The notes under the pieces: generated by a model
The model's database searches: none
The model's input: only the letters and a program-made list of their open reading frames with translations
What the model was told of the DNA's origin: nothing
Shown here: one piece after another, positions 37,322-50,108 of the stretch
Layout: the number at the start of each line of letters is the position of its first letter
Position numbering within the stretch: position 1 is the stretch's first letter
Source of the DNA: Pseudomonadota bacterium
GTDB taxonomy: Bacteria; Pseudomonadota; Alphaproteobacteria; Rhizobiales; Hyphomicrobiaceae
NCBI GenBank assembly: GCA_018242215.1
Contig: JAFECG010000023.1
Location: forward strand, 1-64,000
DNA length: 64,000 nucleotides
Direction of reading: 5' to 3'
Translations under genes and position numbers: made by a program

Positions 37322-38817
37322 TGGTACCCTCGTGTCGTCAGAGATGCGGATGCCGTTCCCTGGGCGGACTGGTAATTCTCGACGAGGTTTTTCACCGACG
37401 TCGCCGTCACGTCGAGGACGGGTGCCGGATAGACCCCATAGAAGATCGTGAGCAGGACGAGCGGCGCCAGGATTGCGACCTCGCGCGGGGAAAGGTCGAG
37501 CAGGCTCTTGAGATTGGCTTTCTCGAGCGCGCCGAAGATGACTCGGCGATAGAGGTAGAGCGCATAAGCCGCCGACAGAATAACGCCCGTGGTGGCGATG
37601 ATTGCGACCCACGTATTGGCCCTGAACGCGGAGAGCAGAGTCAGGAATTCACCGATGAAGCCGCTGGTTCCGGGCAAACCGACATTGGCCATCGTGAAGA
37701 CCATGAACGCAACGGCGTATTTCGGCATCCGCTCGACGAGACCGCCATAGGCCGCGATCTCGCGTGTGTGGGTGCGATCATAAATGACGCCGACGCAGAG
37801 GAAGAGGGCCGACGATACGATGCCATGCGAGAGCATCTGGAAGATCGCGCCGTCGACACCCTGCTGAGATGCCGTGAAGATACCCATCGTCACGTAACCC
37901 ATGTGCGCAACGGACGAATAAGCGATGAGCTTTTTGATGTCTTCCTGAACGAGGGCCACGAGCGAGGTATAGACGATCGCAACGATCGAAAGCGTGAAGA
38001 CGAAAGGCGCGAGATCGGCGGAGGCATTCGGGAACATCGGCAGTGAGAAGCGCAGAAAGCCATAGCCGCCCATCTTCAGAAGAATGCCGGCCAAAATGAC
38101 CGAACCCGCTGTCGGTGCTTCGACGTGAGCGTCCGGCAGCCACGTATGCACGGGCCACATCGGCATCTTGACGGCGAACGAGGCGAAGAATGCAATCCAT
38201 AGCCACCACTGCATGTCTCGTGGGAATTTTGTCTGCAGAAGCGTCGGAATGTCGGTCGTACCGGCGTGCCAGTACATTGCCATCATGGCGAGCAGCATCA
38301 GGACGGACCCGAGCAGCGTATAGAGGAAGAATTTGAAGCTGGCGTACACGCGCCGCTTACCGCCCCAGACACCGATGATGACGAACATCGGAATGAGGCC
38401 GCCCTCGAAGAACAGATAGAAAAGAACGAGATCGAGTGCGCAGAAAACCCCGAGCATCATCGTCTCGAGGATCAGAAACGCAATCATGTATTCCTTGACG
38501 CGGATCTGAATCGACTGCCAGCTCGCCAGAATACAAAGCGGCATCAGGAACGTCGTCAGGATGACGAACAGCATCGAGATGCCGTCGACACCCATCTTAT
38601 ATTTCAGCGTGCCGAGCCATGCGTGTTCTTCGACGAACTGAAAACCAGGAGTCGTCGGATCAAAGTTGATCCAGATGAGCAGCGATACTGCGAAGGTGAC
38701 GATCGTCGTCCACAGCGCAATCCAGCGTGCGTTGCCTTTGGCTTCGGGATTGAGTGTCGCGATCAGCAGCGCGCCCACGAGCGGCAAAAAGATCGTGACC
38801 GAGAGAATGCTGCTCAT
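37318..38817 (-). CDS. nuoM: NADH-quinone oxidoreductase subunit M
   Basis: 499 residues, antiporter-like proton-pumping subunit of complex I, about 14 membrane helices. The signature [20 protein letters not shown] and the following [14 protein letters not shown] are intact. It is coupled by 4-base overlaps to nuoL upstream (38814-38817) and nuoN downstream. Confidence 0.97.
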   Translation of the reverse strand: MSSILSVTIFLPLVGALLIATLNPEAKGNARWIALWTTIVTFAVSLLIWINFDPTTPGFQFVEEHAWLGTLKYKMGVDGISMLFVILTTFLMPLCILASWQSIQIRVKEYMIAFLILETMMLGVFCALDLVLFYLFFEGGLIPMFVIIGVWGGKRRVYASFKFFLYTLLGSVLMLLAMMAMYWHAGTTDIPTLLQTKFPRDMQWWLWIAFFASFAVKMPMWPVHTWLPDAHVEAPTAGSVILAGILLKMGGYGFLRFSLPMFPNASADLAPFVFTLSIVAIVYTSLVALVQEDIKKLIAYSSVAHMGYVTMGIFTASQQGVDGAIFQMLSHGIVSSALFLCVGVIYDRTHTREIAAYGGLVERMPKYAVAFMVFTMANVGLPGTSGFIGEFLTLLSAFRANTWVAIIATTGVILSAAYALYLYRRVIFGALEKANLKSLLDLSPREVAILAPLVLLTIFYGVYPAPVLDVTATSVKNLVENYQSAQGTASASLTTRGYQ

Positions 38818-40772
38818 TTGAACACCCCGCCAAAGAGCCCGTTGTAGGTCAGCCACGTCAGGATGGCGGCGACGCCGATAAGCATCGCGAAGGCGTAGTG
38901 ATACATGTATCCGGTCTGAAGCTTGACGACGCGATCGGTGATCCGAACGACGCCTTCGGCCGTGCCGTCGATAGCCCCGTCGATGACGGTTCCGTCACCG
39001 CCCTTCCACAGCAGCCGTCCGATAGCGAATGCCGGACGGACGAACAGGAAGTCGTAGAGCTCGTCGAAATACCACTTGTTCAGGAGAAACAGGTAGAGCG
39101 GCTTGAATGCACGAGCCGATGCGGCGGGCAGCCACGGCGCACCGATGTAATAGACCCAGGCGATCCCAAAGCCCAAAAGCATCGCGACGAACGACGAGTA
39201 GCTGACCCACTCCGGCACATCGTGCATCTCGTGCAGGATGTGGTTGTGCTCGCCTGCGAAGATGGCGGCGCCCCAGAACTCCTTCTGATCCGAGCCGATA
39301 AAGTACGTCGTGAATACGACACCTGCTAATGCCGCTCCGATCGAGAGGACTGCAAGCGGGATCATCATCGAAGGCGGACTCTCATGCGCATGATCGTAGG
39401 TATGATGATCGGCTCGCGTTTCGCCATAGAACGTCATGAAAACGAGCCGCCACGAATAAAACGATGTCATCGCTGCCGCAATGACGAGCAGCCAGAAGGC
39501 ATAATTGTTCGGCGTGCCTGCCGCGTAGGACGCTTCAATGATGGCGTCCTTGGAATAGAAGCCCGCGAAGCCCGTCAGATGCGGAATGCCGACGCCAGTC
39601 AGCGCGAACGTACCGACGAGCATGGCAGCGAATGTCCACGGGATTTTGGAGCGTAGACCGCCCATCGCGCGCATGTCCTGCTCGTGGTGCATCGCGTGGA
39701 TGACGGAACCGGCACCGAGGAACAAGAGGGCCTTGAAGAACGCGTGCGTGAAAAGGTGGAAGATGCCTGCCCCATATGCACCGACGCCGCAGGCGACGAA
39801 CATGTAGCCGAGCTGCGAACACGTCGAATAGGCGATGACACGCTTGATGTCGTTCTGCACCAAGCCGACGGTTGCGGCGAAGAACGCGGTGATCGCGCCG
39901 ATCAGCGTGACGAAAGCAAGTGCATCGGGCGCCTGCTCGAAAATAGGCGACAGGCGGGCGACCATGAACACGCCGGCGGTCACCATCGTCGCGGCGTGAA
40001 TCAACGCGGAGACCGGCGTCGGACCTTCCATCGCGTCTGGCAGCCACGTATGCAGCAGGAACTGCGCCGACTTGCCCATCGCGCCCATGAATAGAAGCAG
40101 CGACAGTGTCGTCAGGATGTCGACGTCGTAGCCGGCGAAATTGAACGTCTTGCCGACGGCGGTCGGAACAGCGGTGAATAGGGTATCCAGATTCACCGTG
40201 TGGAATATAAAGAACAGTCCGAAGATGCCGAGGGCGAAGCCGAAGTCACCCACGCGGTTGACGACGAACGCCTTGATGGCAGCGGCGCAGGCCGATGGCT
40301 TCGTGTACCAGAAACCGATGAGAAGATAGGACGCAAGGCCGACGCCTTCCCAGCCGAAGAACATCTGCACGAGATTGTTGCTCGTTACCAGCGTCAGCAT
40401 CGCGAATGTGAACAGCGAGAGATAGGCGAAGAAACGGGGGCGCGAGTCATCCTCGTGCATGTACCCAATCGAATAGAGATGCACGAGGGAGGATACCGTC
40501 GTCACGACGATGAGCATGACGGCGGTCAGCGTGTCGATTTTCAATGCCCAGGAAACATCGAGTTCTCCCGACGTGATCCAGCGGAACAGCGTGACCTCGC
40601 TCGTTTGGTGTCCGAGCGCGACCTGAAAAAAGACAATCCACGAAAGCACCGCGGCGATCATCAGGAACGACGTCGTGATAACCTCGCTCGGACGCGGGCC
40701 GATGATGCGACCGAACAGCCCCGCGATGAGCGCGCCCGCGAGCGGCAGGAAAACGATGGCGGCGTAGATCAT
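38814..40772 (-). CDS. nuoL: NADH-quinone oxidoreductase subunit L
   Basis: 652 residues. The largest antiporter-like subunit, with 14 core helices plus the long lateral helix and C-terminal helix that run along complex I. Motifs are [20 protein letters not shown] and the [15 protein letters not shown] segment. Unlike the other junctions downstream, the gap to nuoK (192 bases) contains a large palindromic repeat. Confidence 0.97.
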   Translation of the reverse strand: MIYAAIVFLPLAGALIAGLFGRIIGPRPSEVITTSFLMIAAVLSWIVFFQVALGHQTSEVTLFRWITSGELDVSWALKIDTLTAVMLIVVTTVSSLVHLYSIGYMHEDDSRPRFFAYLSLFTFAMLTLVTSNNLVQMFFGWEGVGLASYLLIGFWYTKPSACAAAIKAFVVNRVGDFGFALGIFGLFFIFHTVNLDTLFTAVPTAVGKTFNFAGYDVDILTTLSLLLFMGAMGKSAQFLLHTWLPDAMEGPTPVSALIHAATMVTAGVFMVARLSPIFEQAPDALAFVTLIGAITAFFAATVGLVQNDIKRVIAYSTCSQLGYMFVACGVGAYGAGIFHLFTHAFFKALLFLGAGSVIHAMHHEQDMRAMGGLRSKIPWTFAAMLVGTFALTGVGIPHLTGFAGFYSKDAIIEASYAAGTPNNYAFWLLVIAAAMTSFYSWRLVFMTFYGETRADHHTYDHAHESPPSMMIPLAVLSIGAALAGVVFTTYFIGSDQKEFWGAAIFAGEHNHILHEMHDVPEWVSYSSFVAMLLGFGIAWVYYIGAPWLPAASARAFKPLYLFLLNKWYFDELYDFLFVRPAFAIGRLLWKGGDGTVIDGAIDGTAEGVVRITDRVVKLQTGYMYHYAFAMLIGVAAILTWLTYNGLFGGVFK

Positions 40773-40803
40773 AGGCGTTTTCCGTCATTCTCGAATGCGT
40801 GAG

Positions 40804-40923
40804 CCCCGGCGATCGCATTCGGGAATCCAGCATGGGGAGCGTCGCAGACGCAATATTGTTCGCCTTCGGCGAGTCTCACGCTGGATCCCTCGGCGCACGC
40901 GGATTGCGTGCGCTTGGCCGGGG
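40804..40923. repeat. Branched palindromic repeat between nuoK and nuoL
   Basis: Nested inverted repeats: outer CCCCGGC (40804-40810) with GCCGGGG (40917-40923); a second pair GGGAATCCAGC (40821-40831) with GCTGGATCCC (40880-40889); and three small hairpins, GCGTC/GACGC (40839-40851), CGCC/GGCG (40861-40871) and GCACGC/GCGTGC (40895-40911). The right end GGCCGGGGATGAC is nearly the same as the element at 615-714. It probably inserted into the nuo operon without breaking a gene. Confidence 0.75.
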
Positions 40924-40964
40924 ATGACGTTCCAGCGATTACTGAGATTGCCTGCACCACCGCC

Positions 40965-41273
40965 TCACCCCTTCATCATGTTGATGTCTTCGACCGCGAT
41001 CGAACCGCGGTTCCGGAAGTAGACGACCATGATCGCGAGCCCTATCGCCGATTCGGCCGCGGCGACCGTCAGCACGAAGAGTGCGAAGACTTGGCCGACG
41101 AGGTCGCCGTTGAAATGGGAGAACGCGACGAGATTGATGTTCACTGCGAGCAGCATCAGCTCGATCGACAGCAAGATGACGATGACGTTCTTACGATTGA
41201 GGAAGATGCCGAAGATGCCGAGCGTAAAGAGGCATGCGGCGACAACAAGATAATGTCCAAGTCCGATTGTCAT
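40965..41273 (-). CDS. nuoK: NADH-quinone oxidoreductase subunit K
   Basis: 102 residues, three membrane helices. Complex I subunit with two buried Glu residues in the channel, in [12 protein letters not shown] and [13 protein letters not shown]. It starts in a 4-base overlap with nuoJ. Confidence 0.97.
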   Translation of the reverse strand: MTIGLGHYLVVAACLFTLGIFGIFLNRKNVIVILLSIELMLLAVNINLVAFSHFNGDLVGQVFALFVLTVAAAESAIGLAIMVVYFRNRGSIAVEDINMMKG

Positions 41274-41920
41274 TCGGCGGCCTCCGGATGCTTTGCTGCA
41301 GGCGGGACGATCGAGCCACCACTCGGAACCTTGAGGACTTCCATTCCGGTCTTTGGCCCACGCGCGACTTGGGCGCCGATCGACTGGCGTTTAACTGCTG
41401 TGCGATGCTTCAAGGTCAGTACGATCGCACCGATCATCGCGACGAGGAGGATCAGGCCGGCGCCCTGGAAGAAGTAGACGTATTTCGTATAGAGGATTTC
41501 ACCCAGCGCCTGGGTGTTCGTGATGCCCGAACCTGCCGCCGGAACGGGAGCGGCGACGTTCAGCGATGATGCGGCCGTCAACCCGCGATAGCCGACGAGC
41601 GCCAGAATTTCGGCCAGCACGATGCCGCCGACGAGCGCGCCGACGCCTGCATTTTTGATGAAACCTGCCTTCAGTTCGGCGAAGTCGACGTCGAGCATCA
41701 TGACGACGAACAGGAAAAGCACGGCCACGGCGCCGACGTAGACGATGACGAGCAGCATCGCCAGAAACTCGGCGTCCAGCAGGACAAAGAGCCCGGCAGC
41801 GTTGAAGAACGCGAGGATCAGGAAGAGCACCGCGTGAACCGGGTTCCTGGTCAGGATGACCGTGGCGCCCGCGGCCACCGCGAGCACCGCGAAGACATAA
41901 AAGAAGAGAGCCGATGCCAT
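41270..41920 (-). CDS. nuoJ: NADH-quinone oxidoreductase subunit J
   Basis: 216 residues from the ATG at 41920, five membrane helices. The conserved segment [20 protein letters not shown] contains the pi-bulge region of complex I helix 3. Residues after about 180 form a Lys/Pro-rich cytosolic tail. 11 bases separate it from nuoI; the longer frame upstream is a shadow of nuoI. Confidence 0.96.
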   Translation of the reverse strand: MASALFFYVFAVLAVAAGATVILTRNPVHAVLFLILAFFNAAGLFVLLDAEFLAMLLVIVYVGAVAVLFLFVVMMLDVDFAELKAGFIKNAGVGALVGGIVLAEILALVGYRGLTAASSLNVAAPVPAAGSGITNTQALGEILYTKYVYFFQGAGLILLVAMIGAIVLTLKHRTAVKRQSIGAQVARGPKTGMEVLKVPSGGSIVPPAAKHPEAAE

Positions 41921-41931
41921 CGCGTTGCCTT

Positions 41932-42420
41932 CTACCGATACTTCGCGTCGAGCGCGAGGTTCTTTGCGATTTCGCGTTCCCAGCGGTCGCCGTTCGCGAG
42001 CAGCTTGTCCTTGTCGTAGAAAAGCTCTTCGCGCGTCTCCGTCGCGAATTCGAAGTTCGGGCCTTCGACGATGGCATCGACCGGGCAGGCTTCCTGGCAG
42101 AGGCCGCAATAGATGCACTTCGTCATGTCGATGTCGTAGCGTGTGGTGCGGCGCGTGCCGTCATTCCGGCGGGGGCCGGCTTCAATCGTGATCGCCTGGG
42201 CCGGGCAGATCGCCTCGCAGAGCTTGCAGGCGATGCAGCGTTCCTCACCGTTCGGATAACGCCGCAAGGCGTGCTCACCGCGGAAGCGAGGCGACAGCGG
42301 TCCCTTTTCATAGGGGTAGTTCAGCGTCTTCTTCGGTGAGAAGAAGTAGCGCATCGTGAGAAAGAAGGCCGAGACGAACTCGGTCAGGAAGAGTGACTTT
42401 GTGGCTTGTGCTGCGCTCAT
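41932..42420 (-). CDS. nuoI: NADH-quinone oxidoreductase subunit I (two 4Fe-4S clusters)
   Basis: 162 residues. Ferredoxin-like subunit of the peripheral arm of complex I carrying clusters N6a and N6b: [12 protein letters not shown] and [12 protein letters not shown], both complete. It starts within a 4-base overlap with nuoH at 42417-42420. Confidence 0.98.
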   Translation of the reverse strand: MSAAQATKSLFLTEFVSAFFLTMRYFFSPKKTLNYPYEKGPLSPRFRGEHALRRYPNGEERCIACKLCEAICPAQAITIEAGPRRNDGTRRTTRYDIDMTKCIYCGLCQEACPVDAIVEGPNFEFATETREELFYDKDKLLANGDRWEREIAKNLALDAKYR

Positions 42421-43487
42421 GAGAGGAAGCCTCCGAATTGGAGTACGGCAGCCGTGATAACAACCATGACCAGCGACAGCGGCAGGAAGACCTTCCAACC
42501 AAGGCGCATCAACTGGTCGTAGCGATACCGCGGCACCATCGCCTTCACCATCGCGAACATGAAGAAGACGGATACGACCTTGATCAGGAACCAGAACACT
42601 CCCGGGATGGCATTGAGCGGCCAGATATCGACCGGCGGCAGCCAGCCCCCGAGGAACAGGATCGTCGTCATCGCGCACATCGTGGTGATCGCGACGTATT
42701 CACCGAGCATGTAAAGGAGGTAGGGCGTCGATGAATATTCGACCATGAAACCAGCAACGAGTTCAGATTCGGCTTCGACGAGGTCGAACGGCGGCCGGTT
42801 CGTTTCGGCAAGCGCTGAAATGAAGAACACGACGAACATCGGAAAGAGTGGCAACCAGTGCCAGTCGAGGAATGAATTCATCAGGCCGAGGCGCGTGCCA
42901 ATACCCGCCTTCTGCGCGTTGACGATATCGGTGACGTTGAGCGAGCCGACGCAGAGGATAACGCAAATGATCACGAAGCCGATCGAGACCTCGTAAGACA
43001 CCATCTGCGCCGCCGAGCGCAATGCGCCCATGAACGGATATTTCGAGTTCGAGGCCCAGCCGCCCATGATGATGCCGTAGACGCCGAGAGACGAAATTGC
43101 GAGGAGGTAAAGGATTCCGACGTTCATGTCGGAGATCACCCACTTGCCCCAGCCGTTTTCATTCACTGGGATCACGGCCCAGGATGCGAGCGCGCACATT
43201 GCAGTCGCGAGCGGCGCAAGAAGAAAGACCGCCTTGTCCGAACCCGATGGAATAATCGGCTCTTTCAGGACGAACTTCAAAAGGTCGGCGAATGACTGCA
43301 AGAGGCCGAAAGGTCCAACGACGTTGGGACCGCGGCGCATCTGCACGGCGGCCCAGACCTTGCGGTCCATTAGCAACAGGAATGCGATGATGACGAGAAG
43401 GACGACCAGCAGCAGCAAGGAAAAGCCGATCAGGGCCAGAACGTTCCAGCCGTAGTCGGTCATGAAGGTCTGCAGCGATTCGAGCAT
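42417..43487 (-). CDS. nuoH: NADH-quinone oxidoreductase subunit H
   Basis: 356 residues, eight membrane helices. It helps form the quinone-binding site with NuoB and NuoD. The [18 protein letters not shown] motif and the [20 protein letters not shown] loop are typical. Seven bases from nuoG. Confidence 0.98.
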   Translation of the reverse strand: MLESLQTFMTDYGWNVLALIGFSLLLLVVLLVIIAFLLLMDRKVWAAVQMRRGPNVVGPFGLLQSFADLLKFVLKEPIIPSGSDKAVFLLAPLATAMCALASWAVIPVNENGWGKWVISDMNVGILYLLAISSLGVYGIIMGGWASNSKYPFMGALRSAAQMVSYEVSIGFVIICVILCVGSLNVTDIVNAQKAGIGTRLGLMNSFLDWHWLPLFPMFVVFFISALAETNRPPFDLVEAESELVAGFMVEYSSTPYLLYMLGEYVAITTMCAMTTILFLGGWLPPVDIWPLNAIPGVFWFLIKVVSVFFMFAMVKAMVPRYRYDQLMRLGWKVFLPLSLVMVVITAAVLQFGGFLS

Positions 43488-43493
43488 GTGTCC

Positions 43494-45590
43494 CTATTCC
43501 GCTGCGTTGAGTTTCTGGTTGGCAGAAGCTTTGAGCGCGCTCATTCCCGCCATCACCGCGGACGCGCGCGCGATCGGATTCGTCAAATAGAAGTCGGCGA
43601 TTGCCGGGGCGAACGGCTCAGACGAGGTTTGACCCGAGAGCTTTGCCAACGTCTCAAGTCCCGAGACGACACGCGTTTCGACCGTATCGAGCGCGGCGAG
43701 CTGCGGGCTCGTGCGGTACATCGCGGCACGCAGTTCTTTCAGATTGTCATAGGGAAGCGTTGCTCCGGCGCGTTGCGAGAGGGCGCGCAGAATTGCCCAA
43801 TCTTCCTTGGCATCACCAGGCGGAAACACCGCTTTCGCCGTCTGCTGCGTACGGCCTTCCGTATTGACGTAGGTCGCGCTCTTCTCCGTGTAGGCGGCGC
43901 CGGGAAGAATAACGTCGGCACGTTCGGCGCCTTTGTCGCCGTGGGTGCCTTGATACACGACGAAGGTGGACGGACCCAGCTTCGAGAGGTCACATTCATC
44001 GGCGCCGAGAAGATAGAGGAACTGGGTGTCGGTCCCGAGGATGCCCGCAATATCCTTACCGCCCTTGCCCGGAACGAAGCCGAGGTCGAGCCCTGCGACG
44101 CGAGCCGCCGCGGTGTGAAGGACGTTGAAGCCATTCCAGCTCGTGTCTTTGCCAGCAGAGGCGGCAATCGAAATACGGGCGGCAAGCGAGAGCACGGCCA
44201 AGCCATCGGGACGCGCGAACGCGCCTTGCCCGACGATGACCATCGGCTTCGTTGCGGCTTTCAGCACGTCGGTGAAGGGGTGCTTGCCACTGGCAATATC
44301 TGCAAGCGTATCCGGACCGGCGCCCAGATAGTCATAGGGATAGGTAAGATCGACCTTCCTGCCGACGAGGCCGATCTTTGTTGGCGCCGAACGCCAGCGC
44401 TTACGGATGCGCGCGTTGAGGACCGTTGCTTCGAGACGCGGATTGGCGCCGACCAAAAGAATGGCGTCGGCCTGCTCGATGCCCTCGATGCTCGAATTGA
44501 AGAGATAGCTCGCGCGTCCGAGTTTCGGGTCGAGCTTGTCGCCCGCCTGGCGGCAATCGAGCGAAGCGGCGCCGAAGCGGCCCATAAGATCCTTGAGCGC
44601 GAACATCTCCTCCGCACCCGCGAGATCACCCGCGATAGCACCGATCTTGTCTGCGGAAGCGCCTTTCAGCTTTTCGGCGACGAGGGCCAGCGCTTCGTCC
44701 CAGCTCGCGGGCTCGAAGCGACCGTTCTTCTTGATATACGGCTGATCGAGGCGCTGCGTCTTGAGGCCATCGGACACGTGCCGCGTCTTGTCGGAAATCC
44801 ATTCCTCGTTCACGGCGTCGTTGTTGCGCGGAAGGATGCGCATGACGGCCGCGCCACGGACGTCGGCGACAATAGCGGAACCGACGGCGTCCATCACGTC
44901 GATCGTCTCGACGGCTTCCATTTCCCAGGGACGTGCACTGAAGGCCCAGGGACGATGGGTCAACGCTCCGACGGGGCAGAGATCGACGGCGTTGGCGCTC
45001 ATCTCCGACATGATGCCGTGTTCGAGATAAGTCGTTATCTCGGCGTCCTCGCCGCGTCCGATGAGACCGAGTTCCTCGACGCCTGCAACTTCCGTCATGT
45101 AGCGAACGCAACGCGTGCAGTGGATGCAGCGCGTCATCATCGTCTTGATCAGCGGACCGATATGCTTCTCTTCGACGGCGCGTTTATTTTCATGGTAGCG
45201 CGAGCCACCCATGCCGAATGCCATCGCCTGGTCCTGCAAGTCGCATTCGCCGCCCTGATCGCAGATCGGACAATCAAGCGGGTGATTGATCAGCAGGAAT
45301 TCCATCACGCCTTCGCGCGCCTTTTTGACCATGGGCGACGAGGTGTTGATGACCTTGGGTGAGCCGTCCTTGTTCGGCGGCAGATCGTTGACGAGCATCG
45401 CGCAGGAGGCGATCGGCTTCGGCGAGCCCTGAACCTCGACGAGGCACATCCGGCAATTGCCAGCGATCGACAGACGCTCATGATAGCAAAACCGCGGAAT
45501 GACCGAACCTGCCATCTCGCAAGCGTGCATCAAGGTCGTGCCATCCTCGACCTCGATCGGAACCCCATCGACAATGAGTTGCTTTGGCAT
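43494..45590 (-). CDS. nuoG: NADH-quinone oxidoreductase subunit G
   Basis: 698 residues. Peripheral-arm electron carrier. The N-terminal 2Fe-2S site is RFCYHERLSIAGNCRMC with a later Cys, followed by the His/Cys 4Fe-4S site HPLDCPICDQGGECDLQD and a four-Cys site beginning TRCIHCTRCVRY with VDLCPVGAL. The molybdopterin-oxidoreductase-like C-terminal half carries no cofactor in complex I. 19 bases follow nuoF. Confidence 0.98.
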   Translation of the reverse strand: MPKQLIVDGVPIEVEDGTTLMHACEMAGSVIPRFCYHERLSIAGNCRMCLVEVQGSPKPIASCAMLVNDLPPNKDGSPKVINTSSPMVKKAREGVMEFLLINHPLDCPICDQGGECDLQDQAMAFGMGGSRYHENKRAVEEKHIGPLIKTMMTRCIHCTRCVRYMTEVAGVEELGLIGRGEDAEITTYLEHGIMSEMSANAVDLCPVGALTHRPWAFSARPWEMEAVETIDVMDAVGSAIVADVRGAAVMRILPRNNDAVNEEWISDKTRHVSDGLKTQRLDQPYIKKNGRFEPASWDEALALVAEKLKGASADKIGAIAGDLAGAEEMFALKDLMGRFGAASLDCRQAGDKLDPKLGRASYLFNSSIEGIEQADAILLVGANPRLEATVLNARIRKRWRSAPTKIGLVGRKVDLTYPYDYLGAGPDTLADIASGKHPFTDVLKAATKPMVIVGQGAFARPDGLAVLSLAARISIAASAGKDTSWNGFNVLHTAAARVAGLDLGFVPGKGGKDIAGILGTDTQFLYLLGADECDLSKLGPSTFVVYQGTHGDKGAERADVILPGAAYTEKSATYVNTEGRTQQTAKAVFPPGDAKEDWAILRALSQRAGATLPYDNLKELRAAMYRTSPQLAALDTVETRVVSGLETLAKLSGQTSSEPFAPAIADFYLTNPIARASAVMAGMSALKASANQKLNAAE

Positions 45591-45609
45591 CGTGTCTTAA
45601 TCCGCCGCT

Positions 45610-46896
<1,287 letters not shown>

Positions 46897-46901
46897 GCGC
46901 G

Positions 46902-48107
46902 CTACCCCTTCGGCCTTTCGCCAGCTTTGCTTTCCGGTCGCCAACCCGAAGCAAGCTTCTGCGCCTGCTCGATCCATTTGTCACGCGTGACGCGGCCTTT
47001 AAATCCGTCGAGCTGACTTTCGAACCAGGCGACGTTCCCCGGTGTCCAGCCAGCGATCTGATCGAAGTGAAAGATGCCTATTTCCCGGAGCTTCCCGGCC
47101 GTCTTGTCTGTGATGCCTCGAATGAGGGACAGGTCATCGGCGGTACCGCCGCGCGGGGCCTTCAGCAATTCGGGCTGTGATGCGGCGCCAGTTGCGGCGA
47201 TCGCCTTGTCGCGAATCATGTCCGACTTGATCTTGTCGAGTTCGCCAGCGGACAGCGGTTTGCCGCCGCCGCGGGCTTCGAGCTCTTTGACGAGACCTGC
47301 ATTCGCCATGGCCGTCAGCGCGGCCGGATGCGGGGCCGGTGTTTTCCCTGGAGAAGACGGCGATGTGCCCGTCGCAACTTCCTCTTTGTGGGCGGGCGAC
47401 GCGAGTGCAGAAGGGGGTGTCGTTTCGGCAGCCTTGTCGTCCAAGCCGCCGCCGGTCTCCTCGAAGCGTTTCTTCCAGGCTCCGATGGTCGAGCCGTCAT
47501 AAAGCGTCGGATCGGTCAGCGACGTCGGCCCAGTCACTGGAGAAGATGCGACGCGGCCGATCTGGGAACCGGGCTTTGGCTGGCGGCCAGCCAGAAACCC
47601 GTCGAGAATCTTATTCAGCTGCTCAGGTGTCAGATCTTCGAACGTGTCTTTGCCGACCTGGACAACGGGGGCGTTTGCGCAGACGCCGATGCACTCGACT
47701 TCCTCCCAGGACAGCGTGCCGTCAGCGTTCGTCTCATGCGCGTGCTCGTTGATCCGCTTCTTGCAGACCTCAATGAGTTCGCGCGATCCGCGCAGCATGC
47801 AGGGGGTCGTGCCGCAAACCTGGATATGGGCTTTGCTGCCAACCGGCGACAACTGGAACATCGTGTAGAACGTCGCGATCTCGAGACCGCGGATGTGGGC
47901 CATGCCTAGCATGTCGCAAACGTATCGGATCGCGGGTTCCGGCAGCCACCCTTCCGCCTGTTCTTGAGCGCGCCAGAGCAGGGGTATGACGGCGGACGCC
48001 TGTTTCCCTTCGGGATATTTCGCGATCGTCTCTTTCGCCCAGGCGAGATTTTCAGCCGTGAAAGCAAACTGTGCAGGTTGCTCAGGATTCAGTCTGCGAA
48101 CGGCCAT
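46902..48107 (-). CDS. nuoE: NADH-quinone oxidoreductase subunit E with a long C-terminal extension
   Basis: 401 residues; the E. coli protein is about 166. Residues 1-180 are the thioredoxin-like 2Fe-2S domain (ligands in [12 protein letters not shown] and [10 protein letters not shown]). A low-complexity Pro/Ser/Ala linker follows (about 185-315), then a helix-hairpin-helix-like domain (about 316-388) starting [17 protein letters not shown] with HFDQIAGW and [12 protein letters not shown]. The last domain is clearly related to the tail of ribosomal protein S2 (rpsB, 22857-23846). The extension is known in alphaproteobacterial NuoE; its function is not established to my knowledge. Confidence 0.96.
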   Translation of the reverse strand: MAVRRLNPEQPAQFAFTAENLAWAKETIAKYPEGKQASAVIPLLWRAQEQAEGWLPEPAIRYVCDMLGMAHIRGLEIATFYTMFQLSPVGSKAHIQVCGTTPCMLRGSRELIEVCKKRINEHAHETNADGTLSWEEVECIGVCANAPVVQVGKDTFEDLTPEQLNKILDGFLAGRQPKPGSQIGRVASSPVTGPTSLTDPTLYDGSTIGAWKKRFEETGGGLDDKAAETTPPSALASPAHKEEVATGTSPSSPGKTPAPHPAALTAMANAGLVKELEARGGGKPLSAGELDKIKSDMIRDKAIAATGAASQPELLKAPRGGTADDLSLIRGITDKTAGKLREIGIFHFDQIAGWTPGNVAWFESQLDGFKGRVTRDKWIEQAQKLASGWRPESKAGERPKG

Positions 48108-48338
48108 TCACGGCTCCCTCGAACGCCAATTCCATGGCGCCAGATTATAACGGCACGACGTCAACACGACGACTTCGACCGTTATGCTCCGCGTCGATTC
48201 AGGTAGCGACATTACCCCTCAGTCACTGACGCGGTCCAGTACGAGGAATGTGATCGCAAAGCAAGCATTTGCCGATCTCTTACACCCGGCAAGTCTTGAT
48301 AGCAGTCAGCGTTCAGGTGCGACGATAAGCGCCCCCGA

Positions 48339-48806
48339 CTAAGGTGCGGTGGGAGGATTCGTGGGAGTCGATTCGGACGGGAGAATTCCACGCCGTTGCA
48401 GCGTCTCAGTCGGACGTTCCGTCGCCCATCTGCGTTCAGAAAATCCGAGCGGCACGGCGAGCCAGCCGAGCAGCAAAAGGAACGCCGCGATCGGCGCCAG
48501 AAAGAGCGAGACCTGCGAACCCACACGTAGGATGCCCGTCCAGAGAGCCGCGAAAAGAAGCCCCAGCGCAATGATGACCCAGCCGCCGTCATCCGCGCCG
48601 CGCGCTGTTGCAAAGAGCAGTCCGGCGAAAAGGCCCGCGAGTCCGATCAGCACTGGAATGAATGGCAGATCCGCCTGCAAAGCGCCCATCGGCCAGTTAC
48701 GCGATCGCGCGAAGAGCCGATAGGTCGCAAGGCTCAGGCCCCAACCGAGCGCGGCAACGGCAAGCAGGAACAGATTGTCGACCATCGGGGCTGCACCGGG
48801 AAGCAT
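48339..48806 (-). CDS. Small membrane protein inside the nuo cluster, 155 residues
   Basis: Starts at the ATG at 48806 with AAGGA 7 bases upstream. Four to five membrane helices (DNLFLLAVAALGWGLSL, FIPVLIGLAGLFAGLLFA, GGWVIIALGLLFAALWTGI, SLFLAPIAAFLLLLGWLA) are followed by a short Pro/Thr tail ending in PTNPPTAP. I recognise no family. It separates nuoD from nuoE, with 230 empty bases between it and nuoE and 109 bases after nuoD. Not a standard complex I subunit. Confidence 0.75.
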   Translation of the reverse strand: MLPGAAPMVDNLFLLAVAALGWGLSLATYRLFARSRNWPMGALQADLPFIPVLIGLAGLFAGLLFATARGADDGGWVIIALGLLFAALWTGILRVGSQVSLFLAPIAAFLLLLGWLAVPLGFSERRWATERPTETLQRRGILPSESTPTNPPTAP

Positions 48807-48915
48807 CGCTCTATCCTTTGATACATACTCAAACCCACCACCCCTGCATCTTACCGGATGCCCAGGATGCGGGGATAAGTTTTTTTGAGGGAGCGGTCGG
48901 GACCGTGCTTCGGCG

Positions 48916-50106
48916 CTACCGGTCGATTTCGCCAAAAACGATGTCCAGCGAGCCGAGAATGGCGGAGACGTCGGCCAGCATGTGGCCGCGATTGATGTGA
49001 TCCATCGCCGCCAGATGCGGGAAGCCCGGCGCGCGGATCTTACAGCGATAGGGCTTGTTCGAGCCGTCAGCCACGAGATACACGCCGAACTCGCCCTTCG
49101 GGGCTTCGACCGCGGCGTAGACTTCGCCGGGCGGGACGTGGACGCCCTCGGTGTAAAGCTTGAAATGATGGATCAGCGCTTCCATCGACCGCTTCATCTC
49201 GGAGCGCTTCGGCGGCACGACTTTCTTATTCTCCGCGACGTGCGGACCCTGGCCGCTCGCAGACTTCAGCAATTCGCAGCACTGCTTCATGATTTTCGTC
49301 GCTTCCCGCATTTCCTGCATGCGGACGAGGTAACGATCGTAACAGTCGCCGTTCTTGCCGATCGGGATATCGAAATCGAGGTCGGCGTAGCATTCGTAGG
49401 GCTGCGCCTTGCGCAGGTCCCAGGCGGCGCCGGAACCACGAACCATCACGCCCGAAAACCCCCAGGCGAATGCTTCGTCAAGCGAGACGACGCCGATGTC
49501 GACGTTTCGCTGCTTGAAGATGCGATTTTCCGTCAAAAGCCCTTCGATGTCGTCCAAGACCTTCAGGAAGGGATCGCAGAAGGCGTAGATGTCGTCGATC
49601 AGCTTTTCGGGAAGATCCTGGTGCACGCCACCGATGCGGAAATACTTCGCGTGCATGCGCGAACCGGAAGCGCGTTCATAGAAGACCATGAGCTTCTCGC
49701 GCTCCTCGAAGCCCCAGAGTGGGGGCGTCAGGGCGCCGACGTCCATGGCCTGCGTGGTGACGTTCAGGAGATGCGACAACAGCCGGCCGATCTCGGAGTA
49801 AAGGACGCGAATGAGCTGGGCGCGGCGCGGGACCTCAAGCGCCAAAAGCTTTTCGGCTGCCAGGCAGAACGAATGCTCTTGATTCATCGGCGCGACGTAA
49901 TCCAGGCGATCGAAGTAGCCGATCGCCTGCAGGTAGGTCTTGTGTTCGATGAGTTTCTCGGTTCCGCGATGGAGAAGGCCGATGTGCGGATCGACACGCT
50001 CGACAACCTCGCCATCGAGTTCAAGCACGAGGCGGAGCACGCCGTGCGCCGCCGGATGCTGCGGTCCGAAGTTTATGTTGAAGTTGCGGATCTCGGTCTC
50101 GGCCAT
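48916..50106 (-). CDS. nuoD: NADH-quinone oxidoreductase subunit D (49 kDa)
   Basis: 396 residues from the ATG at 50106. It forms the quinone site with NuoB and NuoH. Conserved blocks are [35 protein letters not shown] and the C-terminal [13 protein letters not shown], all intact. The start lies 2 bases after the stop of the FlK-like thioesterase gene, so the two are probably translationally coupled. Confidence 0.97.
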   Translation of the reverse strand: MAETEIRNFNINFGPQHPAAHGVLRLVLELDGEVVERVDPHIGLLHRGTEKLIEHKTYLQAIGYFDRLDYVAPMNQEHSFCLAAEKLLALEVPRRAQLIRVLYSEIGRLLSHLLNVTTQAMDVGALTPPLWGFEEREKLMVFYERASGSRMHAKYFRIGGVHQDLPEKLIDDIYAFCDPFLKVLDDIEGLLTENRIFKQRNVDIGVVSLDEAFAWGFSGVMVRGSGAAWDLRKAQPYECYADLDFDIPIGKNGDCYDRYLVRMQEMREATKIMKQCCELLKSASGQGPHVAENKKVVPPKRSEMKRSMEALIHHFKLYTEGVHVPPGEVYAAVEAPKGEFGVYLVADGSNKPYRCKIRAPGFPHLAAMDHINRGHMLADVSAILGSLDIVFGEIDR

Positions 50107-50108
50107 GA

